Part shown: positions 42,665-51,330 of the stretch, piece by piece
Layout: each line of letters begins with the position of its first letter
Numbering within the stretch: the stretch's first letter is position 1
NCBI RefSeq assembly: GCF_030812335.1
Contig: NZ_JAUSSN010000002.1
Span: 124,001 to 188,000, forward strand
Reading direction: 5' to 3'
Origin: Pseudarthrobacter oxydans
GTDB taxonomy: Bacteria > Actinomycetota > Actinomycetes > Actinomycetales > Micrococcaceae
DNA length: 64,000 bases
Notes under the pieces: generated by a model
What the model was told of the DNA's origin: nothing
Seen by the model: only the letters and a program-made list of their open reading frames with translations
Database searches by the model: none
Program-made: the position numbers and the translations under genes

Positions 42665-43221
42665 CAGACCTCTAGCAGCTCGGCTTCCTTGCGCTTGAGC
42701 AGCTCATCGATCCCGTCGACGTGAGCCTTGGTCATGGCATCCAGTTCCTTTTCGCCACGGCTGCCCTCGTCCTCGCCGGCCTCGCCGTCCTTGACCAGCT
42801 TGTCCAGGGTTTCCTTGGCCTTGCGGCGGATGTTGCGGATGGACACCTTGGCGTCCTCGCCCTTGGACTTGACGATCTTGACGTATTCCTTGCGGCGTTC
42901 CTGCGTCAGGTCCGGGATGGTGATCCGGATGACGTTGCCGTCGTTCGACGGGTTGGCGCCGACCTCGGAATCGCTCAGCGCGCGCTCGATATCGCGCAGG
43001 GCGGTCTTGTCGAAGGGCGTGATGAGGATGGTGCGGGCGTCCGGCACGGCGAAGGAGGCCAGCTGCTGCAGCGGCGTCGGGGAGCCGTAGTAGTCCACCA
43101 GGACCTTGTTGTACAGGCCCGGGGTGGCGCGGCCGGTCCGGATCGAGGCGAAGTCTTCCTTGGCTACTTCAACCGCCTTGTCCATCTTTTCCCCGGCTTC
43201 GAGCAAGGTTTCTTCGATCAC
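42664..43221 (-). CDS. frr: Ribosome recycling factor
   Basis: A 185-residue three-helix-bundle protein that splits post-termination ribosomes with [46 protein letters not shown] and [20 protein letters not shown] are the family segments. [33 protein letters not shown] starts the helical C-terminal part. GAGGAGA stands 8 nt before the ATG. Gene order pyrH-frr-cdsA is conserved. Confidence 0.97.
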   Translation of the reverse strand: MIEETLLEAGEKMDKAVEVAKEDFASIRTGRATPGLYNKVLVDYYGSPTPLQQLASFAVPDARTILITPFDKTALRDIERALSDSEVGANPSNDGNVIRITIPDLTQERRKEYVKIVKSKGEDAKVSIRNIRRKAKETLDKLVKDGEAGEDEGSRGEKELDAMTKAHVDGIDELLKRKEAELLEV

Positions 43222-43342
43222 GGTCTCTCCTCAGAAATTGGTGCACCCGCCGCTGGCGGGATGCTGCACGGTCTTGGTTGTGTTCCGTAGGCCTGCCCCG
43301 GGTCCGGGGAGCGGAACTGTCCTGAAAACATCCTAGCCGTTG

Positions 43343-44080
43343 CTAGGGGGTGACGACGGTGCCCAGTTCCTCGCCCAGAATGGCGCGGGTGACGTTGCCT
43401 TCGCCTTCCATGCCGAACACGACCATGGTGAGGTTGTTGTCCTTGCACATGGTCATGGCGGTCTGGTCCATCACGCGGATGTCGCGGCGCAGGGCGTCGT
43501 CGTAACTGAGGTGGTGCAGTTTCTCGGCCGTGGGGTCCTTCTTCGGGTCCGCGGTGTAGACGCCGTCGACACCGCTCTTGGCCATCAGGACGACGTCGGC
43601 GTGGACCTCCATGGCACGCTGGGCGGCCACGGTGTCGGTGGAGAAGTACGGCAGGCCGGCGCCGGCGCCGAAGATGACGACACGGCCCTTCTCCATGTGG
43701 CGGATGGCGCGGCGCGGGATGTACGCCTCGGCGACCTGGCCCATGGTGATGGCGCTCTGGACACGGGTTTCGACGCCGGCCTGTTCCAGGAAGTCCTGGA
43801 GGGCCAGGCAGTTCATGACCGTGCCGAGCATGCCCATGTAGTCGGCGCGGGAACGGTCCATGCCGCTCTGGGACAGTTCGGCGCCGCGGAAGAAGTTCCC
43901 GCCGCCGACGACGATCGCAACCTCGACGTCGGGGACTGCTGCGGCGATCTGCTTGGCCACGCCGCGGACGGTGTCAGGATCAACGCCGAGCTTCCCGCCG
44001 CCGAAGACCTCGCCCGATAGCTTCAACAGGACTCGGCGCCGGCTCTTCTTTGGCTGGACTGAAGTAGTGACGGTTTCCAT
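43343..44080 (-). CDS. pyrH: UMP kinase
   Basis: A 245-residue amino-acid-kinase-fold enzyme that phosphorylates [14 protein letters not shown] (19-29), [34 protein letters not shown] and [19 protein letters not shown] are family segments. The ATG at 44080 has GGAAGG upstream; longer in-frame sequence to 44242 lies in leader DNA and is rejected. It is separated from tsf by a terminator and has its own promoter region, unlike genomes where tsf-pyrH read through. Confidence 0.97.
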   Translation of the reverse strand: METVTTSVQPKKSRRRVLLKLSGEVFGGGKLGVDPDTVRGVAKQIAAAVPDVEVAIVVGGGNFFRGAELSQSGMDRSRADYMGMLGTVMNCLALQDFLEQAGVETRVQSAITMGQVAEAYIPRRAIRHMEKGRVVIFGAGAGLPYFSTDTVAAQRAMEVHADVVLMAKSGVDGVYTADPKKDPTAEKLHHLSYDDALRRDIRVMDQTAMTMCKDNNLTMVVFGMEGEGNVTRAILGEELGTVVTP

Positions 44081-44244
44081 GGTGCCTTCCCGTTGGTGAA
44101 CTCTGAAAAAGGGTATCGTGCCGGGGCCCAAAGGCGTCATTCCGCCCGGACCCAGTGCTGCCCCCGGGATGGCCTCCCGGTCCATGATGCTGCAGACCTG
44201 CCTTGCAGGCATACCCTGTGCGCACACCCCGTGTGCATGCAAAA

Positions 44245-44270
44245 GGGGCGGCCACCGCAGTGACCACCCC
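44245..44270 (-). terminator. Rho-independent terminator after tsf
   Basis: On the minus strand an 11-bp stem (GGGGTGGTCAC with GTGGCCGCCCC, two G-U pairs) and a 4-nt loop is followed by TTTTGC. It lies 36 nt after the tsf stop. Confidence 0.75.
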
Positions 44271-44306
44271 CTCAGCGTGTCTGACTAGTGTCTGACTGGT
44301 GTCTGG

Positions 44307-45143
44307 CTAGGAACCGACGCGGAAACGCGCGAATCCGGTGCCCTTGACGCCGGCCTCTTCGAGGACCTGCGCGACAGACTTCTTGGCATCCTTGGCGAAT
44401 GCCTGGTCGAGGAGAACCTCGCCCTTGTAGAAGCCAGTGACACGGCCTTCCACAATCTTGGTCATGGCAGCTTCGGGCTTGCCTTCAGCCTTGGCAGTCT
44501 CCTCGGCGATGCGACGCTCGGACTCGACGAGATCGGCCGGAACGTCCTCGCGGGAGAGGTAGTTCGGGGACATCGCAGCGATGTGAACGGCGACGTCGTG
44601 GGCTGCGGTGGCAGCTGCTTCGCCTTCGCCGTCAACAGCGAACAGGACGCCGACCTGGGCCGGGAGATCCTTGGAGGTCTTGTGCAGGTAAGCGTCGACC
44701 GTGGCGGCTTCGAGGCGGGCGATGCGGCGGACAACAACCTTTTCGCCCAGAACGGCGCCCTCTTCGACGACGACCTCGGACAGCGGCTTGCCGTCGACCT
44801 CGGTGGCGAGCAGGGTCTCGAGATCGGCAGCGCCGGACTCGACGGCGACGGCCAGGACCTTGTCGGCGAGCTGGATGAACTTGTCAGCCTTCGCAACGAA
44901 GTCGGTCTCGCAGTTGACTTCGATCATCACGCCAACGCCGCCGGCGACCTTGGCGGCCACCAGGCCTTCCGCGGTGGAGCGGCCCTCGCGCTTGGTAGCG
45001 CCCTTGAGGCCCTTAATGCGGATGATTTCGATGGCCTTCTCGGCGTCACCGTTGGCCTCGTCAAGAGCCTTCTTGACATCCATCATGCCGGCGCCCGTGC
45101 GCTCGCGCAGAGCCTTGATATCAGCGGCAGTGTAGTTCGCCAT
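44307..45143 (-). CDS. tsf: Elongation factor Ts
   Basis: A 278-residue nucleotide-exchange factor for EF-Tu. The N-terminal UBA-like domain and signature are MANYTAADIKALRERTGAGMMDVKKALDEANGD. GLVAAKVAGGVGVMIEVNCETDFVAKADKFIQL marks the core. Length is the usual actinobacterial one. GAGGGG precedes the ATG by 6 nt. It follows rpsB after 151 bp that contain a two-tier hairpin. Confidence 0.97.
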   Translation of the reverse strand: MANYTAADIKALRERTGAGMMDVKKALDEANGDAEKAIEIIRIKGLKGATKREGRSTAEGLVAAKVAGGVGVMIEVNCETDFVAKADKFIQLADKVLAVAVESGAADLETLLATEVDGKPLSEVVVEEGAVLGEKVVVRRIARLEAATVDAYLHKTSKDLPAQVGVLFAVDGEGEAAATAAHDVAVHIAAMSPNYLSREDVPADLVESERRIAEETAKAEGKPEAAMTKIVEGRVTGFYKGEVLLDQAFAKDAKKSVAQVLEEAGVKGTGFARFRVGS

Positions 45144-45183
45144 GTGAACCCCTCTGTCTAGAAATTTTATGTGGTGTACGGAC

Positions 45184-45224
45184 TGACAGGACAGCAGCTC
45201 ACCCGGTGAGCGGCCATCCTGTCA
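45184..45224. terminator. Two-tier hairpin between rpsB and tsf
   Basis: Outer arms TGACAGGA / TCCTGTCA (8 bp) and inner arms GCTCACC / GGTGAGC (7 bp, 1-nt loop) form a compact structure without T-tract. It may attenuate rpsB transcripts or set tsf levels. Confidence 0.5.
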
Positions 45225-45294
45225 GTTCCCCTTACGCGCAGGGCGTGCGGGGAGATCCGGATTTATTTGTCAGCTGAGAAAGCAGTCTGACTGA

Positions 45295-46212
45295 CTACTT
45301 GGCTTCGCCGGCGGCGTCGTCGGCAACCGGAGCGGCCTCGGCAGCGGCGGGTGCCTCGTCAGCAGCCGGAGCGGCTTCTGCGGCGGGTGCCTCGTCAGCA
45401 GCCGGAGCAGCTTCCGCGGCCGGAGCGGCAGCAGCCTCTTCGGTCTTGCTGCCTTCGAGGAGCTCGCGCTCCCACTCGGCCAGCGGCTCTTCCGGAGCTT
45501 CCGTGGTGCCGGTGGCGCGCTGGTTGCGGGCGATGAGGCCCTCAGCAACGGCGTCAGCAACAACGCGGGTCAGCAGGTTGACGGAGCGGATGGCGTCGTC
45601 GTTGCCCGGGATCGGGAAATCGACTTCGTCCGGATCGCAGTTGGTGTCCAGGATGGCAACAACCGGGATGTTCAGCTTCTTGGCTTCGTCGACAGCGAGG
45701 TGTTCCTTCTTGGTGTCAACGATCCACAGCGCGGAAGGCGCCTTCGTCAGGTTGCGGATACCACCGAGGTTGGTTTCCAGCTTCGTGAGTTCGCGGCGAA
45801 GAAGGAGCAGTTCCTTCTTCGTGTACGCGGAACCGGCGACGTCGTCGAAGTCGATCTCTTCGAGTTCCTTCATGCGCTGGATGCGCTTGGAGACCGTCTG
45901 GAAGTTGGTCAGCATACCGCCGAGCCAACGCTGGTTGACGTACGGCTGGCCAACGCGGGTGGCCTGCTCGGCGATGGATTCCTGCGCCTGCTTCTTGGTG
46001 CCAACGAAGAGTACGGTGCCGCCGTGTGCAACGGTGGCCTTCACGAACTCGTAGGCGCGGTCGATGTAGGACAGCGACTGCTGCAGGTCAATGATGTAGA
46101 TGCCGTTGCGCTCCGTGAAGATGAATCGCTTCATCTTCGGGTTCCAACGGCGGGTCTGGTGTCCAAAGTGGACGCCGCTGTCAAGCAGCTGGCGCATAGT
46201 TACGACGGGCAT
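45295..46212 (-). CDS. rpsB: 30S ribosomal protein S2 with Ala/Glu/Pro-rich C-terminal tail
   Basis: A 305-residue small-subunit protein. [38 protein letters not shown] and [21 protein letters not shown] [20 protein letters not shown] are the S2 signatures. [49 protein letters not shown] closes the conserved body near residue 230. The last 60 residues are a low-complexity tail of AAPAADEAP repeats, encoded by 36-bp tandem DNA repeats. The conserved body is normal length. GGAAGGAG stands 7 nt before the ATG. Confidence 0.98.
   Translation of the reverse strand: MPVVTMRQLLDSGVHFGHQTRRWNPKMKRFIFTERNGIYIIDLQQSLSYIDRAYEFVKATVAHGGTVLFVGTKKQAQESIAEQATRVGQPYVNQRWLGGMLTNFQTVSKRIQRMKELEEIDFDDVAGSAYTKKELLLLRRELTKLETNLGGIRNLTKAPSALWIVDTKKEHLAVDEAKKLNIPVVAILDTNCDPDEVDFPIPGNDDAIRSVNLLTRVVADAVAEGLIARNQRATGTTEAPEEPLAEWERELLEGSKTEEAAAAPAAEAAPAADEAPAAEAAPAADEAPAAAEAAPVADDAAGEAK
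45345..45416. repeat. Tandem 36-bp repeat in the rpsB tail
   Basis: Two 36-bp units (45345-45380, 45381-45416) match at 34 of 36 positions, and a degenerate third precedes them. Each encodes 12 residues of the Ala/Glu/Asp/Pro tail of S2. Confidence 0.8.
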
Positions 46213-46330
46213 GCCGGCGCTCCTTCCGGCAGGTCATTCATGAGAGAGCCCATGGGCTGTCTTACCCTGCCAATAGTTGACGGTTAAATAGCAACACCCA
46301 GGCGGGCGGTGCTCCTGGCATCCACTGCGC

Positions 46331-46359
46331 TTCTCCACCGGGCCACAGGCCCGGACCGA
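46331..46359 (-). other. Leader hairpin upstream of rpsB
   Basis: On the minus strand a perfect 7-bp inner stem CCGGGCC-TGT-GGCCCGG (46338-46354) is enclosed by a second CTTCT/AGAAG stem, across an asymmetric internal loop. It lies about 130 nt before the rpsB start, so it may be part of a regulatory leader; S2 autoregulation would be one use. Confidence 0.4.
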
Positions 46360-46588
46360 AAGAAGCACAGTCCTCCGCACCCTGAAGAGTTCAAGCTTCG
46401 AATGAGGAGGGCTGGATACGCGTAGTCAGCCGCTGCTCCCCCGCACCCCTGAATGAGGCGTGCCGGCTTAGACAAATACCTTGCTAGCACAAAGACAGTG
46501 ATCAAGCGTGAGGGCACAGCAAACTGCTCCACCAAGTGTACTACAGGGGCGGTGCCGGATTGGACGGTTTCCGGGGGCCTGCGGTGGG

Positions 46589-46674
46589 GTCGCGGAGGGC
46601 GTAGCGGAGGGGTGGCGGCGCAGTCGCGGAGGGCCGGCCGAGCGCCGGCGAAGGCCGGAGCGGAGGGGTGGCGG
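46589..46674. repeat. GC-rich short repeats upstream of the M23 gene
   Basis: GCGGAGGGGTGGCGG occurs at 46604-46618 and 46660-46674. GTCGCGGAGGG occurs at 46589-46599 and 46624-46634. The purine-rich plus strand has other partial copies between. Confidence 0.6.
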
Positions 46675-46828
46675 AGGGCCGGAGAGGGACCGGGCCGAGA
46701 CCCGACGGGGCCTCCCCGTTCCTGCGGCGGAGTCCTTGCCGGGCCTCTGCCCCGGAGCCGCGGCATTGTTGTCCACATACGCCGGTGGGGTGCCTCCGCC
46801 GACGAGGTGGCAACAGCAGGCTGGGTTC

Positions 46829-47389
46829 ATGAAGACTCCGGCGTATGCGGCCGTCCTGGCTGCCTCACTGCTTCTAGTGCTCTCACGTGTGACGGCATCC
46901 GCCGGTCCAGCAATGGTTCCCGGTCCCCCGACGGACCCCTCGGCGGGCGCCGGAACGGTAGCTGCCGGGTGGAGCTGGCCGCTGAGTCCCCGGCCGGGTG
47001 TGCTGCGCGCCTTTGAACCGCCGGCAAGACCCTGGCTGAGTGGGCACCGCGGCGTGGATCTGCGGGCAGCACACGACGGCGCCCCGGTCATCTCGCCGGC
47101 ATCCGGCACCGTGAGCTTTGCCGGCGTTGTGGTGGACCGTGGTGTCATCACCCTCGACCACGGCAGCGGATTGCGGAGCAGCTTCGAGGCCGTTCGCAGC
47201 GATCTCAGGGCGGGCGACGCCGTCGCCCAGGGGGATGTCCTGGGCTGGATCCAGCCCGGCCACTGCACGCCGGCGCCCTGCGTCCACTGGGGCGTTCGCC
47301 GCGGCCCGGACTATCTCAATCCGCTGGCCTTCGTGACAGACCTGCGGCCCTCCGTCCTGCTTCCTCCCCTCGATCCCGCACCCGGGTAG
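46829..47389 (+). CDS. Secreted M23-fold (LytM-like) protein, catalytically degenerate
   Basis: A 186-residue protein with an N-terminal signal peptide (about 1-26). The M23 fold is visible: GHRGVDLRA keeps the zinc ligands H73 and D77, and CVHWGVRRG keeps the third ligand H153. Two catalytic histidines of LytM-type enzymes seem absent: the HxH first His is C151, and the YAH-like position is SFEAVRSD. Two cysteines (C146, C151) may form a disulfide. It is therefore probably a non-peptidase or regulator at the cell surface. A homologue (Rv2891) stands beside rpsB in mycobacteria. Confidence 0.82.
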   Translation: MKTPAYAAVLAASLLLVLSRVTASAGPAMVPGPPTDPSAGAGTVAAGWSWPLSPRPGVLRAFEPPARPWLSGHRGVDLRAAHDGAPVISPASGTVSFAGVVVDRGVITLDHGSGLRSSFEAVRSDLRAGDAVAQGDVLGWIQPGHCTPAPCVHWGVRRGPDYLNPLAFVTDLRPSVLLPPLDPAPG

Positions 47390-47480
47390 GGGCGCGGAGG
47401 GCGGATCAGGACGAAGGGCCGCGGGCGGTGGCGCCGGGCGCCAGGCGTCTTGGGGCCGCCGTGCGCCCTGGGGCCGTTTC

Positions 47481-48671
47481 CTAGACGATCGCGGAGATGC
47501 CCGTGATCGCCCGGCCTGTGACGAGGGTGTTGATCTCGTGGGTGCCCTCGTAGGAGTAAATGGCCTCGGCATCCGAGAAGACCTTGGCCATCTCGTAGTC
47601 CGTGACGATCCCGTTGCCGCCAAGGATGCCGCGGCCCAGGGCAACACTCTCGCGCATGCGCGCCGTGGTGAAGGCCTTGGCCAGTGCCGACTGCTCGTCC
47701 TTCGCCTGGCCAAGGTCCTCCAGCTGGGAGAGCCGCACCATCATGCCCATCGAGCTGACGGCGTTGCCGAGGATCTGCACGAGCTGGTGCTGCACCAGCT
47801 GGAAGGAGGCAATCGGGCGTCCGAACTGGCTGCGCTCCACGGCGTAGCGGCGGGCAACGTCAAACGCGGCGAGCTGCTGGCCGACGGCCTGCCAGGCAAC
47901 GGAAAGGCGGGTGACCTTGAGGACCTTGTTCGTGTCGCGGAAGCTGTTGGCGTGGGCGAGCTTGAAGAACTCGGGCACCACGACGTTGTCGAGGGTGATG
48001 TCGGCGTTCTGCACGGTGCGCAGCGAGATCTTGTTTTCGATCTTGGTGGCGCTGTAGCCCTCGGTCTTGGTGTCGACGAGGAACCCCTTGACCTGGTTGT
48101 CGGCGAGGTCGCGGGCGTAGATGACGACCCAGTCGGAGAACGTGGCGTTGCCGATCCAGCGCTTTGCTCCGTTCAGGATCCAGCTGTCCCCCTCCTTGCG
48201 GGCGGTGGTGCGGGTGCCGCCGGCGACGTCGGACCCGCCGAGGGGTTCGGTAAGGCCGAACGCACCGATTTTCTTCAGCGAGTAGATGTCCGGCAGCCAC
48301 GCTTCCTGCTGCTCCTGGGAGGCCAGCGCCTCGATGGATCCGGTGAAGAGTCCGTCATGGACGCCGATGAAGGTGGCAATGGAGGTGTCGGCTCGGGTTG
48401 CCTCGGCGTGCATGATGCCCGCGAAGAGGTTTGAGTAACCCTGCCGCCGGACAGGGCTGACCAGGTCGATCTCGGCAAGCTTCGGAATCAGGTCCATCGG
48501 GAACTCGGCGCGGTTCCAGCAGTCAACGGCGATCGGCTTGACCTCCCGGGCCAGAAACTCGCGGACCTCCGCGAGCCGGTCCTGCTCCTTGCCGCTGAGC
48601 AGCTGCTCGAATGAAAAGAAGTCGCCATCGGCGTACGGGAGGTTGTTGATGTCGATGTCAGCTTTGGACAT
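47481..48671 (-). CDS. Acyl-CoA dehydrogenase, glutaryl-CoA dehydrogenase-like
   Basis: A 396-residue FAD-dependent enzyme. FGLTEPLGGSDVAGGTRTTARKEGDSWILNGAKRWIGN is the flavin/substrate segment and SYEGTHEINTLVTGRAITG carries the catalytic Glu (E375). The glutaryl-CoA dehydrogenase group has a similar RRQGYSNLFAGIMHAEATRADTS N-terminal region, but the Arg that would bind a glutaryl carboxylate cannot be verified. It is a monocistronic gene on the minus strand with GAAGGAA before the ATG. A 16-bp palindromic operator is 62-77 bp upstream, so it is likely controlled by a TetR- or GntR-type repressor. Confidence 0.85.
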   Translation of the reverse strand: MSKADIDINNLPYADGDFFSFEQLLSGKEQDRLAEVREFLAREVKPIAVDCWNRAEFPMDLIPKLAEIDLVSPVRRQGYSNLFAGIMHAEATRADTSIATFIGVHDGLFTGSIEALASQEQQEAWLPDIYSLKKIGAFGLTEPLGGSDVAGGTRTTARKEGDSWILNGAKRWIGNATFSDWVVIYARDLADNQVKGFLVDTKTEGYSATKIENKISLRTVQNADITLDNVVVPEFFKLAHANSFRDTNKVLKVTRLSVAWQAVGQQLAAFDVARRYAVERSQFGRPIASFQLVQHQLVQILGNAVSSMGMMVRLSQLEDLGQAKDEQSALAKAFTTARMRESVALGRGILGGNGIVTDYEMAKVFSDAEAIYSYEGTHEINTLVTGRAITGISAIV

Positions 48672-48732
48672 GGTGTTCCTTCACGGGAGATCAGCAGCGA
48701 CCAGGAGAACGCGGTTGTTGCGCCGGCAGAAT

Positions 48733-48748
48733 GTTACTCATGAGTAAC
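48733..48748. promoter_or_regulatory. 16-bp perfect palindrome, operator of the acyl-CoA dehydrogenase gene
   Basis: GTTACTCATGAGTAAC is fully palindromic. It lies 62-77 bp upstream of the acyl-CoA dehydrogenase ATG, where a TetR-family repressor of fatty-acid or lipid catabolism would bind. No regulator gene is adjacent. Confidence 0.6.
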
Positions 48749-48967
48749 TTACAGCAGTTGGGAAGGGCATCGCAAGTGACGGAAGACATACGGACGGGGC
48801 AAGAACAGGTCGAAATCCCCCGCGGGGCTATGAGGACCGGCGCCGGGTCGGACATCGCGCGGTCGGATGAATCAAGCAGCCGGATAAACCAAAAGAAGCC
48901 GGGCCGGCGTCCAACGTCGGCCACGGCTCCCGTGGAGGCGGTTCCCTCATAGGGTTCCGCGGAAATG

Positions 48968-49041
48968 TAGGGCTACTCGGACTTGAACCGAGGACCTTAG
49001 GATTATGAGTCCCGCGCTCTAACCAGCTGAGCTATAGCCCC
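48968..49041 (-). tRNA. tRNA with CAU anticodon (tRNA-Met elongator or tRNA-Ile2)
   Basis: A 74-nt cloverleaf on the minus strand: acceptor GGGGCTA with TAGCCCT (G1-U72 wobble), D-arm GCTC/GAGC, anticodon loop CT-CAT-AA, T-arm CTCGG/CCGAG, discriminator A. The anticodon stem has a possible C27-A43 mismatch and a G28-U42 pair. Without lysidine-recognition analysis Met and Ile2 cannot be told apart. No CCA is encoded. Confidence 0.9.
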
Positions 49042-49044
49042 TTG

Positions 49045-49092
49045 CGCCCGGAAATCGTTCCTGCCCGCACGGGGCCGGACGGTTTCCGGGCG
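49045..49092. repeat. Inverted repeat CGCCCGGAAA / TTTCCGGGCG near the tRNA 5' end
   Basis: Perfect 10-bp arms at 49045-49054 and 49083-49092, 28-nt loop. It lies between the glycosyltransferase stop (49124) and the tRNA 5' end, four bases from the latter. It could be a transcription terminator or a tRNA-processing structure. Confidence 0.4.
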
Positions 49093-49123
49093 AAAATCAC
49101 TCTAACAATAGTAGTGCCCCGGT

Positions 49124-50320
49124 TCAGACAACGAGGTCGTCGTAGCTGGCGCCGCGGTACAGATCCTCAAAGGCCTGCAGGGTGTGCTCGAGGCTGTGGT
49201 TCTCCACCAGGCCGCGGCTCGCTTTGCCCATCGCCGCCAGCTCATCGGCGGGGAGCGACAGCACGCGGACAATCTTGGCTGCGAGGTCATCGCTGTCATT
49301 GGGTGTGAACAGGTAGCCGTTTTCGCCGTCGTGCACCAGATGAGGGAGCGCCATGGCGTCCGCCAGCAGCACCGGCGTGGACGCCGACATGGCTTCCAGG
49401 GTCACGAGCGACTGCAGTTCCGCCGTGCCGGGCATGCAGAACAGGTCCGCGGCCAGGTAGGCCTGGCGGAGATCGGCGTCGCTGGCCAGTCCCAGGAACG
49501 TGACCCGGTCCTGCAGCCCGAGCCTGGCGACCTGGTCCTCCAAGGCCGGGCGCACTTCGCCGCCGCCGACGATCTCGAGGTGGACGTCCAGCTCCCGGGG
49601 CGTCTTGGCGACAGCGTCAACCAGGACATCAATGTGCTTTTCCTCGGCGAGCCGGCCAACGAACAGCACGGTGGGGCTCGGGTGGCGCTCCAGCTCCTCC
49701 CCGGGGTTGAGCTCGTAAGCCGCGGAGTCGATGCCGTTGGACAGTGGCAGGACCTTGCGGAGGAAGGCGTGTTGGTGCATCGCCTTGGCCGCCAGCGGCG
49801 TCGGGGTGGTGACGACATCGGCCTGGCCCATGACCTTGCCCATGTCCTTCCAGGAAATGCGTCCCACAATGTCCTTGAACCACTGCGGGAACGGCAGGAA
49901 CGGGTTCAGGTTCTCCGGCATGAAGTGGTTGGTCGCCACGATCCGGATACCGCGCTTCACGGCCTCGTAGAGCACGTGCTCGCCGATCATGTAATGGCTC
50001 TGGATGTGCACCACGTCAGGCTGGATCCGGTCGAACAGCAGGCTGATTTCCTTCTTGATTTCCCAGGGGAAGGTGATCCGGAAGTACTCGTGCGTGGGAA
50101 CTGAGTGCGAGCGGATCCGGTGGACCGTGCCTTCGTCGCTGAACTCGGTGTAGCTCTTGCCTTTGTCCGGCCGGCAGGCCAGCACGTGAACATCGTGTCC
50201 GCGCGCTTTCATGCCTCGAGCCAGGCGGTAGCCGAACATGGCCGCGCCGTTGACGTGGGGCGGGTACGTGTCCGCGGCAATCAGAATGGTCAGCGGATGC
50301 TGGTTGTCAGGCATGGTCAC
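49124..50320 (-). CDS. GT4-family glycosyltransferase
   Basis: A 398-residue GT-B enzyme. The N-terminal half begins with a TYPPHVNGAAMFGYRLARGMKARGHDVHVLA segment. The C-terminal half has VLFVGRLAEEKHIDVLVDAV and the nucleotide-sugar-binding LADAMALPHLVHDGENGYLFTPNDSDDL. Related actinobacterial enzymes transfer mannose or glucose in the cell envelope. Starts GTG at 50320 with AGGAG upstream; no adjacent envelope genes fix the acceptor. A phosphatidyltransferase gene is close by (51330-51965), which would suit a glycolipid or phosphatidylinositol-mannoside role. Confidence 0.85.
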   Translation of the reverse strand: MTMPDNQHPLTILIAADTYPPHVNGAAMFGYRLARGMKARGHDVHVLACRPDKGKSYTEFSDEGTVHRIRSHSVPTHEYFRITFPWEIKKEISLLFDRIQPDVVHIQSHYMIGEHVLYEAVKRGIRIVATNHFMPENLNPFLPFPQWFKDIVGRISWKDMGKVMGQADVVTTPTPLAAKAMHQHAFLRKVLPLSNGIDSAAYELNPGEELERHPSPTVLFVGRLAEEKHIDVLVDAVAKTPRELDVHLEIVGGGEVRPALEDQVARLGLQDRVTFLGLASDADLRQAYLAADLFCMPGTAELQSLVTLEAMSASTPVLLADAMALPHLVHDGENGYLFTPNDSDDLAAKIVRVLSLPADELAAMGKASRGLVENHSLEHTLQAFEDLYRGASYDDLVV

Positions 50321-50424
50321 GTGGAGGGCTCCTGGTGGTCACGGTGCGGGCAGCGGGGACTTGTGGTGGCCGGCTGGCTGCCGGCGCGGGCGTGCCGGGC
50401 CTGCTGCTGAGTGGTGTTGACGTC

Positions 50425-51330
50425 CTACGACACCCGCCCAGCGGCCTTCCGCGCGTCCTTCTTGCGCTTCGTGACCTCGGGATGGTGCCTGGACAAGGCG
50501 ATCACTCCCACGATAGCAAGCAAACCGGCCGCCCCCATCGCAATTGCCGTCACGGCATGGACATCCGGGCGCAGCTCGCCGAGGATCGTGATGCCGATCC
50601 CGATGCCCACGATCGGGTCGATCACGGTCAGCCCGGCAATCACAAGATCCGGCGGGCCGCCGGAGTAGGCGTTTTGGACGAACCACGAGCCAAGGACGCC
50701 GGCTGCGACGATGGCGACCACCGAGTACCACGGCACATTCTGGATGCCCAGGCCGTTGGGGTCCAGCAGGTGCTTGCCGATGATGCGGGTCAGGACGGCG
50801 ACGAAGCCGAACAGGATTCCCGCGCCCAGGATATAGATGAAGGCGCTCATCCGTTGCCGGAACACCAGGGCGAGCGTCCCGAAGAGTCCGACAACCAGGG
50901 CCAGCAGCAGCACAACGGTCAGCTCATCGGAGGAGCTGACCTGGTGGGTTTCCTGGGTCACGGTGACCGCCAGGATCACGAACAGGGCCGAGCCGGTGAC
51001 ACAGGCGGAGATGGCCACCACCGTGGCCCGGTTGATGGTCAGCCCCTGGTCCTTGGCGTTGACGATTGTGGTGATGACGAGGGCAATCGCCCCGATCGGC
51101 TGCACCACCGTCAGCGGCGCCAGCACCAGGGCGACGGAGTTCAACGCCATGCCCGCACACAGCAGCAGCAGACCGAACACCCAGCGCGGGTTGCGGATCA
51201 GCCGGACCATGCCGTGGTTGCTGAGCGCCAGTCCCCCGGTGTCCGCCTTGACAGCGCTGCCCTGGCGCTGGGCGCCGAATGCGAGGCAGAACGCGCCCAG
51301 CACCGCGAGCAGGACGGCGAACCACACCAT
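50425..51330 (-). CDS. DMT-superfamily membrane transporter (NIPA-like)
   Basis: A 301-residue protein with about nine to ten hydrophobic segments, shaped like two five-helix DMT halves. The first 20 residues form a TM helix (MVWFAVLLAVLGAFCLAFGAQ), and RNPRWVFGLLLLCAGMALNSVALVLAPLTVVQPIGAIALV is a repeated DMT pattern seen again near the C-terminus (TVIDPIVGIGIGITILGE). The end is short and basic. It shares TGATG with the upstream phosphatidyltransferase gene. Substrate unknown; some NIPA-like proteins carry Mg(II). Confidence 0.78.
   Translation of the reverse strand: MVWFAVLLAVLGAFCLAFGAQRQGSAVKADTGGLALSNHGMVRLIRNPRWVFGLLLLCAGMALNSVALVLAPLTVVQPIGAIALVITTIVNAKDQGLTINRATVVAISACVTGSALFVILAVTVTQETHQVSSSDELTVVLLLALVVGLFGTLALVFRQRMSAFIYILGAGILFGFVAVLTRIIGKHLLDPNGLGIQNVPWYSVVAIVAAGVLGSWFVQNAYSGGPPDLVIAGLTVIDPIVGIGIGITILGELRPDVHAVTAIAMGAAGLLAIVGVIALSRHHPEVTKRKKDARKAAGRVS

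Larger units (their letters stand above)
46213..46828. other. 616-bp divergent spacer between rpsB and the M23 gene
   Basis: It holds the rpsB promoter region and a probable leader of about 250 nt with a strong hairpin (46331-46359), and then a GC-rich stretch with short repeats (46589-46674) nearer the M23 gene. On the minus strand TTGATC (about 46499-46504) with TATTTG or TAGCAA downstream are possible rpsB promoter boxes. No gene is supported. Confidence 0.5.

Noticed and set aside
44081..44242. Longer pyrH start at 44242
   Set aside because: The added 54 residues are leader-like with no similarity; GGAAGG stands before the ATG at 44080.
48740..48952. 70-codon plus-strand frame starting MSNLQQLGRASQ
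   Set aside because: Third-position GC is much lower than in real genes here, there is no Shine-Dalgarno, and its ATG is the centre of the palindromic operator.
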